From positions 1 to 52,669 of the forward strand of contig CAYYIP010000014.1 in NCBI GenBank assembly GCA_964472015.1: a stretch of 52,669 nt of DNA. Direction: 5' to 3'. This document shows positions 43,565-52,669 of the stretch, one piece after another (the first letter of the stretch is position 1; every line of letters begins with the position of its first letter). The DNA is from JAAYTD01 sp964472015 (GTDB lineage: Bacteria; Bacteroidota; Ignavibacteria; Kapaibacteriales; UBA2268). The translations under genes and the position numbers were made by a program. The notes beneath the pieces were generated by a model that saw only the letters and a list, made by a program, of their open reading frames with translations, was not told the DNA's origin and searched no databases.

Positions 43565-46500
43565 CTATTTTACAAAAATGAATTTACCAAATTTTGGTTC
43601 TATCCAAAATTCTGCATTAACTGTTAAAATATAATAGTATGTTCCTGGAGGTATTAAATTACCTTTTTCATCTTTCATATCCCATAATATTAAATTATTA
43701 CGTAGAGTTAGATCAGAAGTAATAGTTTTAACTTTGTCTCCAGATAAATTATATATATCTATGTTACATTTTGCATTATTATTTGCAATAAAGTAAAATG
43801 AAAAATTCATATTTTCATTATTGCTTACAGGATTAGGATTTGTTTTTAAATCATTTACATATCCATTTAATGATATAAGTAACAAATATTTTGTTGTATC
43901 TCTATTTCCGCTACCATCTACAGATGTAAATATAAATAAATTTTCTTTATCAGTTAACTTTTGAGGAATTATTTTTAAGTCTGCCTTTATATCGTTTCCA
44001 GTTTCATATACATTACTTTGATAAAATTTTGTATTAAATTTATCTTGATAAATTCCATTTATTCTTACAACTAATGGTTCTGTTGCAGTTACTGATAGAT
44101 TAGAATTATCAAATAATCTTACTTCAATAACAGGTTCATCTGTTATATAATCTTTATTTAATATAATATCATTATCAATTTTTATTTCCATTGTTGGCGG
44201 AATAGTATCTTCATATACAATTATAGGTGCTATTTCTAAGTAATTATTAAAATTATAAAGTTCATTATTGTTATCAGCTTTATCTATCGTTATTTTTAGT
44301 AAATTACTTGCATCAAAAAATTCCGTATCAAATCTATTTAATATTTGTATGTTGTTATCGGGTACTATTTCAGGGATTTCTGTTTCTATATTATTAATAG
44401 CAGACGATTGCAGTCCTATAAATGATAAATCAACAAGAGATTTAGTAGATGTACTTCGTAATGATATATTAGATATATCTAATATTAAGTCTGCAGAATC
44501 AGCGCGCAAAATAGAAGTTGGTTCTATATGAGTATTTTTATTATGTGTTAATTCAGCAGATGGAATATAATTTAATAATATCGAATTTATATAGTGTTTA
44601 TATAATATATTATTACGTTTTGATATAAATTTTACTTTTATATATGGATAATCATTTGCATCTATATTAGATAAATCTATACTTCCTATTGTATCTTTTT
44701 TTAATAGAATTATTTCTTCTTTTTCTTTATTAATTCCAACAACTTCTATATTACTTATAACATCATTTGAGCTAAAATCACCATTTATTTGAAGTTCTTT
44801 CCATTTTTTTGCAGGTCCTATATTTAGAGTTTGACATTTGCCTTCTTCAGTATAAAAAGTTAAATTTCCTTCTAACTTAGCTGTATCTGATAATATATGT
44901 TTTTCTATAATACTGTCTTTATCAGCGTTTTTCCATCCAATCATTGCAAAGGCTGACCATTCAGATACATCGTCTATATATTTAGAACCAAAAGAATTTA
45001 ATAATTTTTTTAATGAGTCTAGTTGTTTTTTAGAGAAAGCATTAAATGAGCGATCAGAAGTTGCTATTATTAAGTATTCATTTGTTTTTACACTATCTTG
45101 CAAAAGGTTTAATAGATCTATTACGTGTTCAGTATTATTATATGTATCAAATAAATAGTACTTACCAACAGGATTAATTCCTGTTTTTGGTACTATAACT
45201 ATATTAAAACCTCTATTTGAAGCTGTACCATCAACATATATACTATCACCAAGCCAAATTCTGCAATATCTTTGAGCTTTATCTTTTGTATAGGCTTTTA
45301 TTGTATAATTAATTTTTTTATCTAACAAAGTAATACTTGCACTACTATCTGTTTCTGTTTCAGGAGTTATCATCATATTTTCTAATGTCAAAGATGCTAA
45401 TTCAGAACTATGTTTTAGTGCAAATGTTGTATTATTATCAATAAGTGAAGAATAAGTATTAAATGGAATATATAAAAGTCCACTTTGATTTTCTGTATTT
45501 TTATCAATTAATTGAGAAGCTAATATATAATTTTTATTGTTTTCTAATGTTAAATCGGGTGTCCAGTCAACGTAATTTTCATATTCATTTATTTCATCTA
45601 TTGAAGAACTTTTTATAATTAAAGTATCTTGATTGTTCACTTTTAATATTTGAAATTCATATAAATAACTACTTTGTTCATTAAATAATTGATTAATTTG
45701 TCTAAATTTCAAATTATTTGTTTTCATATTCCAGTAAGCTAATGGTTCAACTGGTAATAATCCTAATTTATATACATAAAATTTACTATTTATTATATTA
45801 TTATCTTTGCGAGTTTCATATACATCGTTATTTGCGTCGACTTCTATTGTAAAATAATGATATCCTGGTTTATTTTTTATAGGGAGTGTGAATTTTATTT
45901 CTTCTTTTTTACAAAACTCATTAAAACTTATAATATATTCTTTTTCTTCTTCCTCGTATATATGTGTTAATTTTATTTTAAATGGGGTAGAATTTATTAT
46001 TCCGGCATTATATAAAATAGCTGTTATATTTACACTTGAATCGGTTTCTTTTATAAAATTATTGTTTGTATTTTCAACGGTAACATTGATATTATTATTT
46101 GTTATAAATAGGTCGGGGATTGTATCTATATTGATATTAATTAGTGGGTCGCCTAATATTGAGAAACAATAATTTATTGAAGTTGTAAATTCCCCTATGT
46201 TAGGCATTTTATTTTTTGATTTATATACTAATTCTCCAATATTTCTTATATTTTCATTTAATAATAGGTCAAAAAAATTGTCAAATAAAATGAAATTAGA
46301 ATTAACTTCACCTACTGTTGTTGAACCTAATACACAGATAAATCCTTTATCTTTTGATAATAAATATTCTTCATTACGACATTTTATAAAAGATGGTTCT
46401 GCAAAAGCACCTGAATTACAAGATAGAGTTGCTAATGTTCCATATTTATCTTTATTATTTAAATTTTGGGCTTGCCATCCATCCATATCAAATACTTCAG

Positions 46501-48805
46501 GTGAAGCATGTCCATTGAATAATGTTAATATTTGTCCAGAATTTATAGCAGAAATAATTTCATTTTTTTGAGTTTCACCTGATGGTATAAAATCTGTTTT
46601 TGTTATTCTAAAAGTATCCGCACATATAGGATAATTTACTATTAGATCACCGAAATAATAAGAATCATTTTTTGATTTTTTTTGTTCTTCTGCTGTAAGT
46701 CCACCATTTAAAAATAAAACATTTTTATGCCATGATAAAGGCATTGTATTTTCGTAACTTTTAATTTTTTCTAAATAATTTAATAATTCGATATCTGAAC
46801 TAGCAGGGATTCGTCCTACAATTATTTCTGCATTTGTTGTTTTATTATCTTTAAGTAAACCATACCAATAATCTGAAATAGGAATACCATAAGATGGGAT
46901 GTAATCAGTTGCAATAGAAGTTGGATTATTTTTATTCGGATCTCTACTAGCATCGCCTATTAATAAAGCATATTTTACTTTTGGTTCTTTCCATGAATTA
47001 TATGCAAATTTTAAAAAGTCTTTAATAGCAAACGGTGTTTTTATTCCGTACGAGAATTCTTTGTATATATCGTCAATATTCACTAATTCTATACGATAAC
47101 CTTGATTTCTTCTATATTCTGCTAATTGATTTGCAGCATTGTAAAATTGAGGATGTGTAATAATAATCATATCAGCACCGTTATTATTTATTGTTTGCAA
47201 TGCTGTTTTATGAGTTTGTAATACTTTGGCGTTTTCTATATTAAGACTATCAGAAATATGTAATGTATAATTAAAATTTGGATTTGCTGGTAATTTATAA
47301 TTTATTGAATAAGCGTTTGCATTTTCATCTTCAAAAATTACTTCAGCAGATATAAAATTATAATTTCCTGTATATGCAAGTCCATTTTGTTCTGTAAATT
47401 CTTTTATAGTTGTAATATCATTAAATTTAAATATACATATATAATTTTCACCAGGTTTTATATTTTTTATTTTAGTAGCACCATTATTTAATAACCAAGT
47501 ACGTAAATATAATGGAATATCCATTTCTCCATTATATGCTATTACAATAATTGTACCATCAGTAATACCTGGTAATAAATTTTCTATTTCTTTCCCCATT
47601 TGTTTTGAAGATTGAAATTCAGAAAAATTACTATTTGGACGTAAAATACCTATGTGAAAACCTGGATAATTATAGGTATGTGTTTCATCATTTATCATTA
47701 ATGAAATGAACGGAGTAGCACCATTATTTACATTTGCATTTATTTTTGTAATTCCATATCCATTTTTAAATAATATAAAATTTGATGTTGTATCTATTAA
47801 TACTATATTTTTTGATAAAAACCCAGATATTTCTATTTCACGATTGTTTGGGTTTTCATCTATTTCAAAAACTGCTTGTGAGTTAAATGCACGTGGTTTT
47901 CCATATCCTATGATTTCATAAAAATCTATTCCTAATTCCGTATTAAAAGTGTCAGCTGTTGAATTTAATATAGATAATTGATTAATTCCCGAAAATAAAT
48001 TAAAATTTTTTAATGGGAGAATTATTTGTTTATTATCAAATAAAGAATCAAAATTATAAGAATATACGGTATCTGTATTAAGCATAACTTTTATACAGCG
48101 TTTATAACGAGGATCAGGTTTTGGATCGGTAAAAGCAGTTGAAAAATTAGCAATTAAAGAAATATTTTCATTATCATTTAAGTATGTTGGATAGAAAAAA
48201 TTTGATTGGAATAGACTAGATTTTAATGTATTTTTTGCTTTTCCACCTGGATAATCATTTAATATTTGCCAATACCATTTTTCAAATCTATCAGCTTCTA
48301 TATTTAAAACGTCATATCCAAAATAGTAATCAATATCTTTTTCTATATGATAATTATATTTAACTTTTTCTATATGATCTGTTATATTATTGCTTTCTTC
48401 TAATAAAACTATTCTATTAGGTTGTTTATTTATATCATAATATAAAAAGAAAACAGCTTCATTAGTATAATGATTAAAATATGTAGAATCGCCCGAAACT
48501 CTATGTCCATAAAAATATATTTCTGCATTTTTATTTATATTATCATCACCTTTATAATAAAAAGGATAGTCATTGCCTTTATAGATAATATGCAATCCAT
48601 CTTGTGTCTTACCATTTAATTCAGGTGCTATTTTTAATAGTTGTTCTAATTCTATTTTAGCAATTCCATCCTTTGTAGTTATAATTTTATAATAATTTAT
48701 ATCCATATTATACCAATTTGCTTTTATTTGAAAATATGGAATAAATGTAATTATTAATATAAAAAAGAATGTTATATATATATTTATGTTATTTTTTTTT
48801 GACAT
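43565..48805 (-). CDS. PorU-like C25 (gingipain-type) cysteine peptidase with FlgD/T9SS-like C-terminal domain
   Basis: 1746 aa. Signal peptide at 1-29 (ITFFFILIITFIPYFQIKA). An N-terminal beta domain like that of PorU (WYNMDINYYKIITTKDGIAKIELEQL) is followed by the Peptidase_C25 domain at about 545-905: MIIITHPQFYNAANQLAEYR, YALLIGDASRDP, VGRIPASS, catalytic His766 in FNGHASPEVFD and Cys796 in LSCNSGAFAEP, then GSTTVGE and SILGDPLININI. CARDB-like and large beta domains follow, and the C-terminal ~85 residues (NPNPVSNNENMNFSF...GTYYYILTVNAEF) are of the FlgD/T9SS type. PorU cleaves T9SS sorting domains and attaches cargo to A-LPS; this protein is longer than P. gingivalis PorU, so it could be PorU, a PorU2-like paralogue or an exported protease. 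It is the natural partner for the giant sorting-domain proteins at 9-20.7 kb. Confidence 0.8.
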   Translation of the reverse strand: MSKKNNINIYITFFFILIITFIPYFQIKANWYNMDINYYKIITTKDGIAKIELEQLLKIAPELNGKTQDGLHIIYKGNDYPFYYKGDDNINKNAEIYFYGHRVSGDSTYFNHYTNEAVFFLYYDINKQPNRIVLLEESNNITDHIEKVKYNYHIEKDIDYYFGYDVLNIEADRFEKWYWQILNDYPGGKAKNTLKSSLFQSNFFYPTYLNDNENISLIANFSTAFTDPKPDPRYKRCIKVMLNTDTVYSYNFDSLFDNKQIILPLKNFNLFSGINQLSILNSTADTFNTELGIDFYEIIGYGKPRAFNSQAVFEIDENPNNREIEISGFLSKNIVLIDTTSNFILFKNGYGITKINANVNNGATPFISLMINDETHTYNYPGFHIGILRPNSNFSEFQSSKQMGKEIENLLPGITDGTIIVIAYNGEMDIPLYLRTWLLNNGATKIKNIKPGENYICIFKFNDITTIKEFTEQNGLAYTGNYNFISAEVIFEDENANAYSINYKLPANPNFNYTLHISDSLNIENAKVLQTHKTALQTINNNGADMIIITHPQFYNAANQLAEYRRNQGYRIELVNIDDIYKEFSYGIKTPFAIKDFLKFAYNSWKEPKVKYALLIGDASRDPNKNNPTSIATDYIPSYGIPISDYWYGLLKDNKTTNAEIIVGRIPASSDIELLNYLEKIKSYENTMPLSWHKNVLFLNGGLTAEEQKKSKNDSYYFGDLIVNYPICADTFRITKTDFIPSGETQKNEIISAINSGQILTLFNGHASPEVFDMDGWQAQNLNNKDKYGTLATLSCNSGAFAEPSFIKCRNEEYLLSKDKGFICVLGSTTVGEVNSNFILFDNFFDLLLNENIRNIGELVYKSKNKMPNIGEFTTSINYCFSILGDPLININIDTIPDLFITNNNINVTVENTNNNFIKETDSSVNITAILYNAGIINSTPFKIKLTHIYEEEEKEYIISFNEFCKKEEIKFTLPIKNKPGYHYFTIEVDANNDVYETRKDNNIINSKFYVYKLGLLPVEPLAYWNMKTNNLKFRQINQLFNEQSSYLYEFQILKVNNQDTLIIKSSSIDEINEYENYVDWTPDLTLENNKNYILASQLIDKNTENQSGLLYIPFNTYSSLIDNNTTFALKHSSELASLTLENMMITPETETDSSASITLLDKKINYTIKAYTKDKAQRYCRIWLGDSIYVDGTASNRGFNIVIVPKTGINPVGKYYLFDTYNNTEHVIDLLNLLQDSVKTNEYLIIATSDRSFNAFSKKQLDSLKKLLNSFGSKYIDDVSEWSAFAMIGWKNADKDSIIEKHILSDTAKLEGNLTFYTEEGKCQTLNIGPAKKWKELQINGDFSSNDVISNIEVVGINKEKEEIILLKKDTIGSIDLSNIDANDYPYIKVKFISKRNNILYKHYINSILLNYIPSAELTHNKNTHIEPTSILRADSADLILDISNISLRSTSTKSLVDLSFIGLQSSAINNIETEIPEIVPDNNIQILNRFDTEFFDASNLLKITIDKADNNNELYNFNNYLEIAPIIVYEDTIPPTMEIKIDNDIILNKDYITDEPVIEVRLFDNSNLSVTATEPLVVRINGIYQDKFNTKFYQSNVYETGNDIKADLKIIPQKLTDKENLFIFTSVDGSGNRDTTKYLLLISLNGYVNDLKTNPNPVSNNENMNFSFYFIANNNAKCNIDIYNLSGDKVKTITSDLTLRNNLILWDMKDEKGNLIPPGTYYYILTVNAEFWIEPKFGKFIFVK

Positions 48806-48900
48806 ATTTTTATAAATCTATATTATATTTTTTTTAAATCTATATTATATTTTTAAGCTAAATGTTTACTTAGTATATTACTAAAAATATTTAATATTGT

Positions 48901-49920
48901 TTAGAATTTTATAGAAAAACCTAATCCAAAATTTTCTTTTATTTGTAATCTTGGAGCAACTCCTGCTTCTGTTTTTACGCCATCTACTACTTTATATTGT
49001 GGTATAGGAGTTTGATAATCATATATTAAATGTAAAAATAAGTTTGCTGATATATAATGATTTATTTTCATCATAACTGTATTTTCAAAATTTACGATAA
49101 TTTTGTCTCTATCTCGTTTTGATTCTGCAGTATAATTATTAAATAATTCTAATTTAGATTTTAAGTTTACATTTTTTAATATTTCATAGTCCAAATTTGC
49201 TAATAAGTAAGCACCAAAATTTATTGTATGTTTTTCGCCTGGTTTAATAATATTTCCTAAGGTATCATAAACGGCAGGTTTAACACCAAATGCACCTGCA
49301 TTAGCAAGTTTTTCATCTAAGACCATTATATGTTTTCCAGTTACTGGAGATACATATAAGGATAAAAATGGGAATGGTTTATAGTCCACACCTATTGATA
49401 ATATAGTATAAGCAGGTGATAGCAATGTTGATACTATAACTGAATCATTAGGATAATTATAACCATTTGAGAATTGAGAATTAAAGTTTAATAAAGCAGA
49501 ATAATAAAGATTTTTTATTGCTTTATAACCATATTTAGAGTTCATATTTATTTTATCTTCTGCCTTACGAGTTCCAAATTCAGTTGTGTACATTAATCCA
49601 TATCCTAAATCTAAAGTAGTTTTCCATATATGACTAGTATCATCAGAACGATAATCTACCTCATAGTTAAAATTTCCTATAGCTGCAAACGAATCTTCAC
49701 CTCCTTTTGCCCAATTAGAAAAATAATGTTGGTTGAATGTAATACCTATAAATCCTTTAGTTTGCCATTTATTTGCTAATTTTTCAGCTTGAGTTTTAAG
49801 TTTATTAAGTTCGCTTGCACTTGCTTTTGCTTCTTGTTGTAATTCTTGTGCATTTAAAATAAGACTATTAAAAAATATTGATATTAATAGTATAACTTTT
49901 AATAATGTTTTATTTTTCAT
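48901..49920 (-). CDS. DUF3078 family outer-membrane beta-barrel-like protein
   Basis: 339 aa with a signal peptide (1-24, VILLISIFFNSLILNAQ). The mature part starts with a short helical stretch (ASASELNKLKTQAEKLANKW) and then has the DUF3078 hallmark GFIGITFNQHYFSNWAKGGEDSFA, followed by alternating amphipathic strands ending in the aromatic C-terminus SIKF, as expected for an outer-membrane barrel. DUF3078 is widespread in Bacteroidota; the function is not known. It lies 95 bp upstream of the PorU-like gene on the same strand and may belong to the same unit. Confidence 0.85.
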   Translation of the reverse strand: MKNKTLLKVILLISIFFNSLILNAQELQQEAKASASELNKLKTQAEKLANKWQTKGFIGITFNQHYFSNWAKGGEDSFAAIGNFNYEVDYRSDDTSHIWKTTLDLGYGLMYTTEFGTRKAEDKINMNSKYGYKAIKNLYYSALLNFNSQFSNGYNYPNDSVIVSTLLSPAYTILSIGVDYKPFPFLSLYVSPVTGKHIMVLDEKLANAGAFGVKPAVYDTLGNIIKPGEKHTINFGAYLLANLDYEILKNVNLKSKLELFNNYTAESKRDRDKIIVNFENTVMMKINHYISANLFLHLIYDYQTPIPQYKVVDGVKTEAGVAPRLQIKENFGLGFSIKF

Positions 49921-49998
49921 ATTGTTTATAGTTATTATTATATATTACAATTTATAATGTTATGATTATGATTTATAATGCTTAATTTATTTATATAA

Positions 49999-50847
49999 TT
50001 ATTTATTATTTTCCGTTTGTTTTATTTGTTTAAAAATAAATTCTTCATATGCTGTTTCTAATGTATTTATTACTTTATTTATACTATCTTCTATAACTAT
50101 ATTAAATTTTTGTATTTCATCCATTATATTATCTTGGATCTGTTGCATATCATCTGTTGTTTTTGTTTCTATGATTTTTTTTATATCTTTTGTTGATTTT
50201 TTTAATAAAGGTTTAGTTTTATTGTTTATATTAGTACGAAATTTTTCTATTCTATTCTGTAATGTAGTAATAATTTTTTCTAATATTAAATTTATTGTAA
50301 TTTGTAAATATTTAGTTCGACTATCAAGAAGGAATTTTATTTCATTAGCCATATTTTGATTTATATTACTTGCGTATGGTAAAATATACAGTTTTGTTTC
50401 TTCTATAATTTTACATATTTTTTCTATATCAAATGTTCCTAATTGTATATCTGTTAAATTACTAATTCTATCTGCTAGTTTAATTAATTTTGCTTCTTTA
50501 GAACCATTTATCATAATTCTTTGTAAATATTGTGGTTTTGTTTCAAAATTAGAGTTTATTGATAGTTCTTCAACTAATTCTACTACTCTATAACCATCTA
50601 TATCAAAATTTTTTATTATTTCAGGGAAATAACATTCGGGGGCATCTTCTTTTAAATCATGCAACATTGCTGATTTTAAAATTACCGAATCTATAATTTT
50701 ATGGTCTATTAATATACCTACAGTAGCCCAGACGTGTCTAAATTGATTACCACCTACGCGGCGAGATTTACCTATAAGAGCTGTTGCAGCTTGTAAATAA
50801 GGTGCTAAAATAATTTGAGACAAAACATCTTTTTGAAAATTTTCCAT
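49999..50847 (-). CDS. HD-domain protein resembling the (p)ppGpp hydrolase domain of RelA/SpoT
   Basis: 282 aa. Residues 1-185 form an HD-type metal hydrolase with the RSH pattern: His38 (RHVWATVG), His63-Asp64 with Glu67-Asp68 (MLHDLKED), and Asp126 in KLIKLADRISNLTD. These correspond to the Mn-binding and ED residues of SpoT hydrolase domains, so hydrolysis of ppGpp or a related nucleotide is likely, but not proven. There is no synthetase, TGS or ACT domain. Residues ~186-282 are a long helical, Lys/Ile-rich tail that looks like coiled coil and is not part of known small alarmone hydrolases. The leader has three tandem 10-bp repeats. Confidence 0.65.
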   Translation of the reverse strand: MENFQKDVLSQIILAPYLQAATALIGKSRRVGGNQFRHVWATVGILIDHKIIDSVILKSAMLHDLKEDAPECYFPEIIKNFDIDGYRVVELVEELSINSNFETKPQYLQRIMINGSKEAKLIKLADRISNLTDIQLGTFDIEKICKIIEETKLYILPYASNINQNMANEIKFLLDSRTKYLQITINLILEKIITTLQNRIEKFRTNINNKTKPLLKKSTKDIKKIIETKTTDDMQQIQDNIMDEIQKFNIVIEDSINKVINTLETAYEEFIFKQIKQTENNK

Positions 50848-50860
50848 ATTGATTTTTTAT

Positions 50861-50890
50861 TTTGTTTTATTTTGTTTTATTTTGTTTTAT
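50861..50890. repeat. Three tandem copies of a 10-bp unit (TTTGTTTTAT) in the HD-gene leader
   Basis: Perfect direct repeats at 50861, 50871 and 50881, 13 bases upstream of the minus-strand ATG at 50847. Slippage here would shift spacing of promoter or ribosome-binding elements. Confidence 0.9.
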
Positions 50891-51014
50891 TTTATAATAC
50901 AAAAATAACATATTTTAATTTAATAATAATAATTTAAGTTGTCTAATTTAATTTTTTTTTTGTAATTTAGAATTTAGTTTATTTACATTTTTTTTATTAT
51001 AGGTATATATTTAT

Positions 51015-52001
51015 ATGTTTACAATTTTAGTTACTGGTGGTGCGGGTTTTATAGGTAGTAATTTTATAGAATTTATATTGCAAAATGTACCTGATGTTTT
51101 TATAATTAATTTGGATAATTTAACATATGCAGGTAACTTAAAGAATTTAGATTTTACTGATGAATATAAAAATTATAAATTTTTTAAGGGAAATATTAAT
51201 AATGAAGAGCTTGTAATATATATATTAGAAAAGTATTCACCTAATACTATTATAAATTTTGCTGCTGAATCTCATGTAGATAGATCTATAGAAAATCCGG
51301 ACACTTTTATAAAAACAAATATTAATGGAACTGCAAATTTACTAAATTGTGCAAAAAATATTTGGGATAAAACTGGATATGGTGATAAATTATTTTTACA
51401 AATTTCAACTGATGAAGTATATGGCACTTTAACACTTGAAAATCTAGAATTAAAATTTAAGGAAACTAGTTTAATTAATCCTCACAGTCCATATGCGGCA
51501 TCAAAGGCTAGTGCTGATTTATTAGTGCAATCTTATTTTGATACTTATAAATTTCCAACATTAATTACAAGATGTTCTAATAATTTTGGACCAAAACAAT
51601 TCCCTGAAAAATTAATACCAGTCGTTATTACACGTGCTTTTAATAATTTAAGTATTCCGGTTTATGGAGATGGATTAAATGTTAGAGATTGGATATACGT
51701 AGAAGAACATTGTAGAGCTATTTATAATGTATGTATGAGTGGAAAAAGGGGAGAAGTATTTAATATAGGGGCTAATAATGAGATTAGTAATATAGAATTA
51801 GTAAAAAATATTTTAGATATAATGGATAAACCTCATTCTTTAATAGAATTTGTTAAAGATAGACCAGGCCATGATAGACGATATTCTGTTGATACAACTA
51901 AAATTGAAAAAGAATTAGGATTTATAGCTAAAAATGATTTTTTAGAAAAATTAGAAAGAACAGTAAAGTGGTATTTAAATAAATATATTTATGATAAATA
52001 A
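51015..52001 (+). CDS. rfbB: dTDP-glucose 4,6-dehydratase
   Basis: 328 aa short-chain dehydrogenase-type enzyme that makes dTDP-4-keto-6-deoxyglucose, the second step towards dTDP-L-rhamnose and related sugars of LPS O-antigen or other glycans. NAD-binding GGAGFIGSNF (8-17), NLDNLTYAGNLKNL (33-46, typical of RmlB), FAAESHVDRSI (about 80-90), STDEVYG (catalytic Thr-Asp-Glu), SPYAASKAS with Tyr160 and Lys164, TRCSNNFGPKQFPEKLIP, GDGLNVRDWIYVEEHC and DRPGHDRRYSVD. No other rfb/rml gene is within the window, but it may head a sugar cluster to the right. Confidence 0.95.
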   Translation: MFTILVTGGAGFIGSNFIEFILQNVPDVFIINLDNLTYAGNLKNLDFTDEYKNYKFFKGNINNEELVIYILEKYSPNTIINFAAESHVDRSIENPDTFIKTNINGTANLLNCAKNIWDKTGYGDKLFLQISTDEVYGTLTLENLELKFKETSLINPHSPYAASKASADLLVQSYFDTYKFPTLITRCSNNFGPKQFPEKLIPVVITRAFNNLSIPVYGDGLNVRDWIYVEEHCRAIYNVCMSGKRGEVFNIGANNEISNIELVKNILDIMDKPHSLIEFVKDRPGHDRRYSVDTTKIEKELGFIAKNDFLEKLERTVKWYLNKYIYDK

Positions 52002-52599
52002 CTTATTGCTGTGATTTAAGTATCATCAATTTATATATGTTATATAAAATATAACATATATAGTATTGTATTGCAAAGATAACTTGCTTGTATTTATAAT
52101 GTTAAGAGGTTTTACATATAGTTGTTGGTTATGTGTTTATGTTGTTTTTTTATTGGTAGTTAGTATATTTATTTAATAAGTTTTATCACATATTCTTTGT
52201 AACATATTAATTATAAAACAGATACTTGTTTTTTTTATAAAGTGATTGGTATTTAATTTAATAAGTTAATTGCTTTTATTAAATTTAATTATAATTAAAA
52301 TATAATATTTTTTATTTGAAATGCTGTCTAATGTTCTTGTTAATAAATATATTGTAAAGTATTATTTGAAATGAGGTTTATTTAATAGTTTAATTAATAA
52401 TTTAATTAATAATTCATACTTTTAATAATTAAAATTAAAAATAAAAGAGAAATAAAAAAGACGACTTAATTTATTAAGTCGTCTAAGAAATTATACCATG
52501 CCTAAAAACTTTTAATAGCATTTTTATATATTAAATACTATAAAGATTCCATTTTCAAAATTACAAAAAAAATCATAAATAAAAAAATATAATTTTTAC
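52002..52599. other. ~600-bp AT-rich region with one terminator and no recognisable gene
   Basis: No credible ORF on either strand and no RNA gene found by eye. The only clear element is the terminator at 52454-52484. Confidence 0.5.
52454..52484 (-). terminator. Intrinsic terminator for a minus-strand gene entering from the right
   Basis: Perfect 11-bp stem (52459-52469 with 52474-52484), 4-base loop, T-run on the minus strand (A-run 52454-52459). Confidence 0.82.
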
Positions 52600-52669
52600 T
52601 TAGAAATTGATTTTAGATAAATCTTGCATTATTTTAGAAGTTTCTAATAAAGATTTTATAATATTTTGA
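52600..52669 (-). CDS. 3' fragment of a gene cut by the window edge
   Basis: A minus-strand frame runs in from the right edge and ends at a TAA (52602-52600). The visible 22 residues end KIMQDLSKINF and have a helical, amphipathic look. The terminator 115 bp downstream on the same strand supports a real gene. Too short to identify. Confidence 0.4.
   Translation of the reverse strand, partial: QNIIKSLLETSKIMQDLSKINF

Overview
The window is very AT-rich (about one quarter G+C by eye) and looks like a chromosomal scaffold from an uncultured or poorly studied member of the Bacteroidota / FCB group. The evidence is a type IX secretion (T9SS) C-terminal sorting domain on giant secreted proteins, a PorU-like C25 (gingipain-type) peptidase, DUF3109 and DUF3078 proteins, an OstA-like protein, a type B succinate dehydrogenase/fumarate reductase with one cytochrome b subunit, a CarB of the form shared by Bacteroidota and eukaryotes, weak Shine-Dalgarno use, and TTG...TAnnTTTG promoters. 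I cannot name the genus. Two 100-N blocks (37171-37270 and 41657-41756) are assembly gaps of unknown true length, and both lie inside in-frame coding tandem repeats.

Layout. 1-8.1 kb: trmH, carB (minus), a STAS-domain protein (minus), a membrane-anchored transglutaminase-like protein, mscL, a degenerate DUF3267 protein and riboflavin synthase. 8.1-8.4 kb: two identical tRNA-Thr(UGU) genes in tandem (minus). 8.9-20.7 kb: two tandem copies of a 1882-aa T9SS-exported beta-helix protein with identical translations. 20.9-22.9 kb: ptb-buk (butyryl-CoA/butyryl-phosphate/butyrate). 23.0-30.5 kb: a duplicated pair of exported TldD-like and TldE-like proteins, then an OstA-like gene. 31.9-34.0 kb: DUF3109 and TPR genes (minus). 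34.1-37.8 kb: sdhCAB (minus). 38.4-39.8 kb: an unrecognised membrane protein. 39.9-49.9 kb (minus): DUF3078, PorU-like C25 peptidase, TPR lipoprotein-like/secreted protein, and tilS with a long charged repetitive N-terminal extension. 50-52 kb: an RSH-type HD hydrolase-like protein (minus) and rfbB, then a gene fragment at the right edge.

Main points of interest. (1) The SdhC cytochrome b subunit carries a cysteine-rich 19-residue tandem repeat between transmembrane helices 3 and 4; reading both sides of the gap in frame shows it is one gene (36812-37800), not two. (2) TilS is preceded in frame, across the second gap, by a Lys/Glu-rich 59-residue (177-bp) tandem repeat. In both cases the edges of the gap are in register with the repeat. 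(3) Two independent large tandem duplications are nearly perfect. The tldD/tldE duplication has a sharp boundary after which the tldE copies are strongly diverged, and a vestige of the downstream ostA start lies between copies, which looks like an old duplication homogenised by gene conversion.

Functions are inferred from sequence motifs alone; no database search was run.
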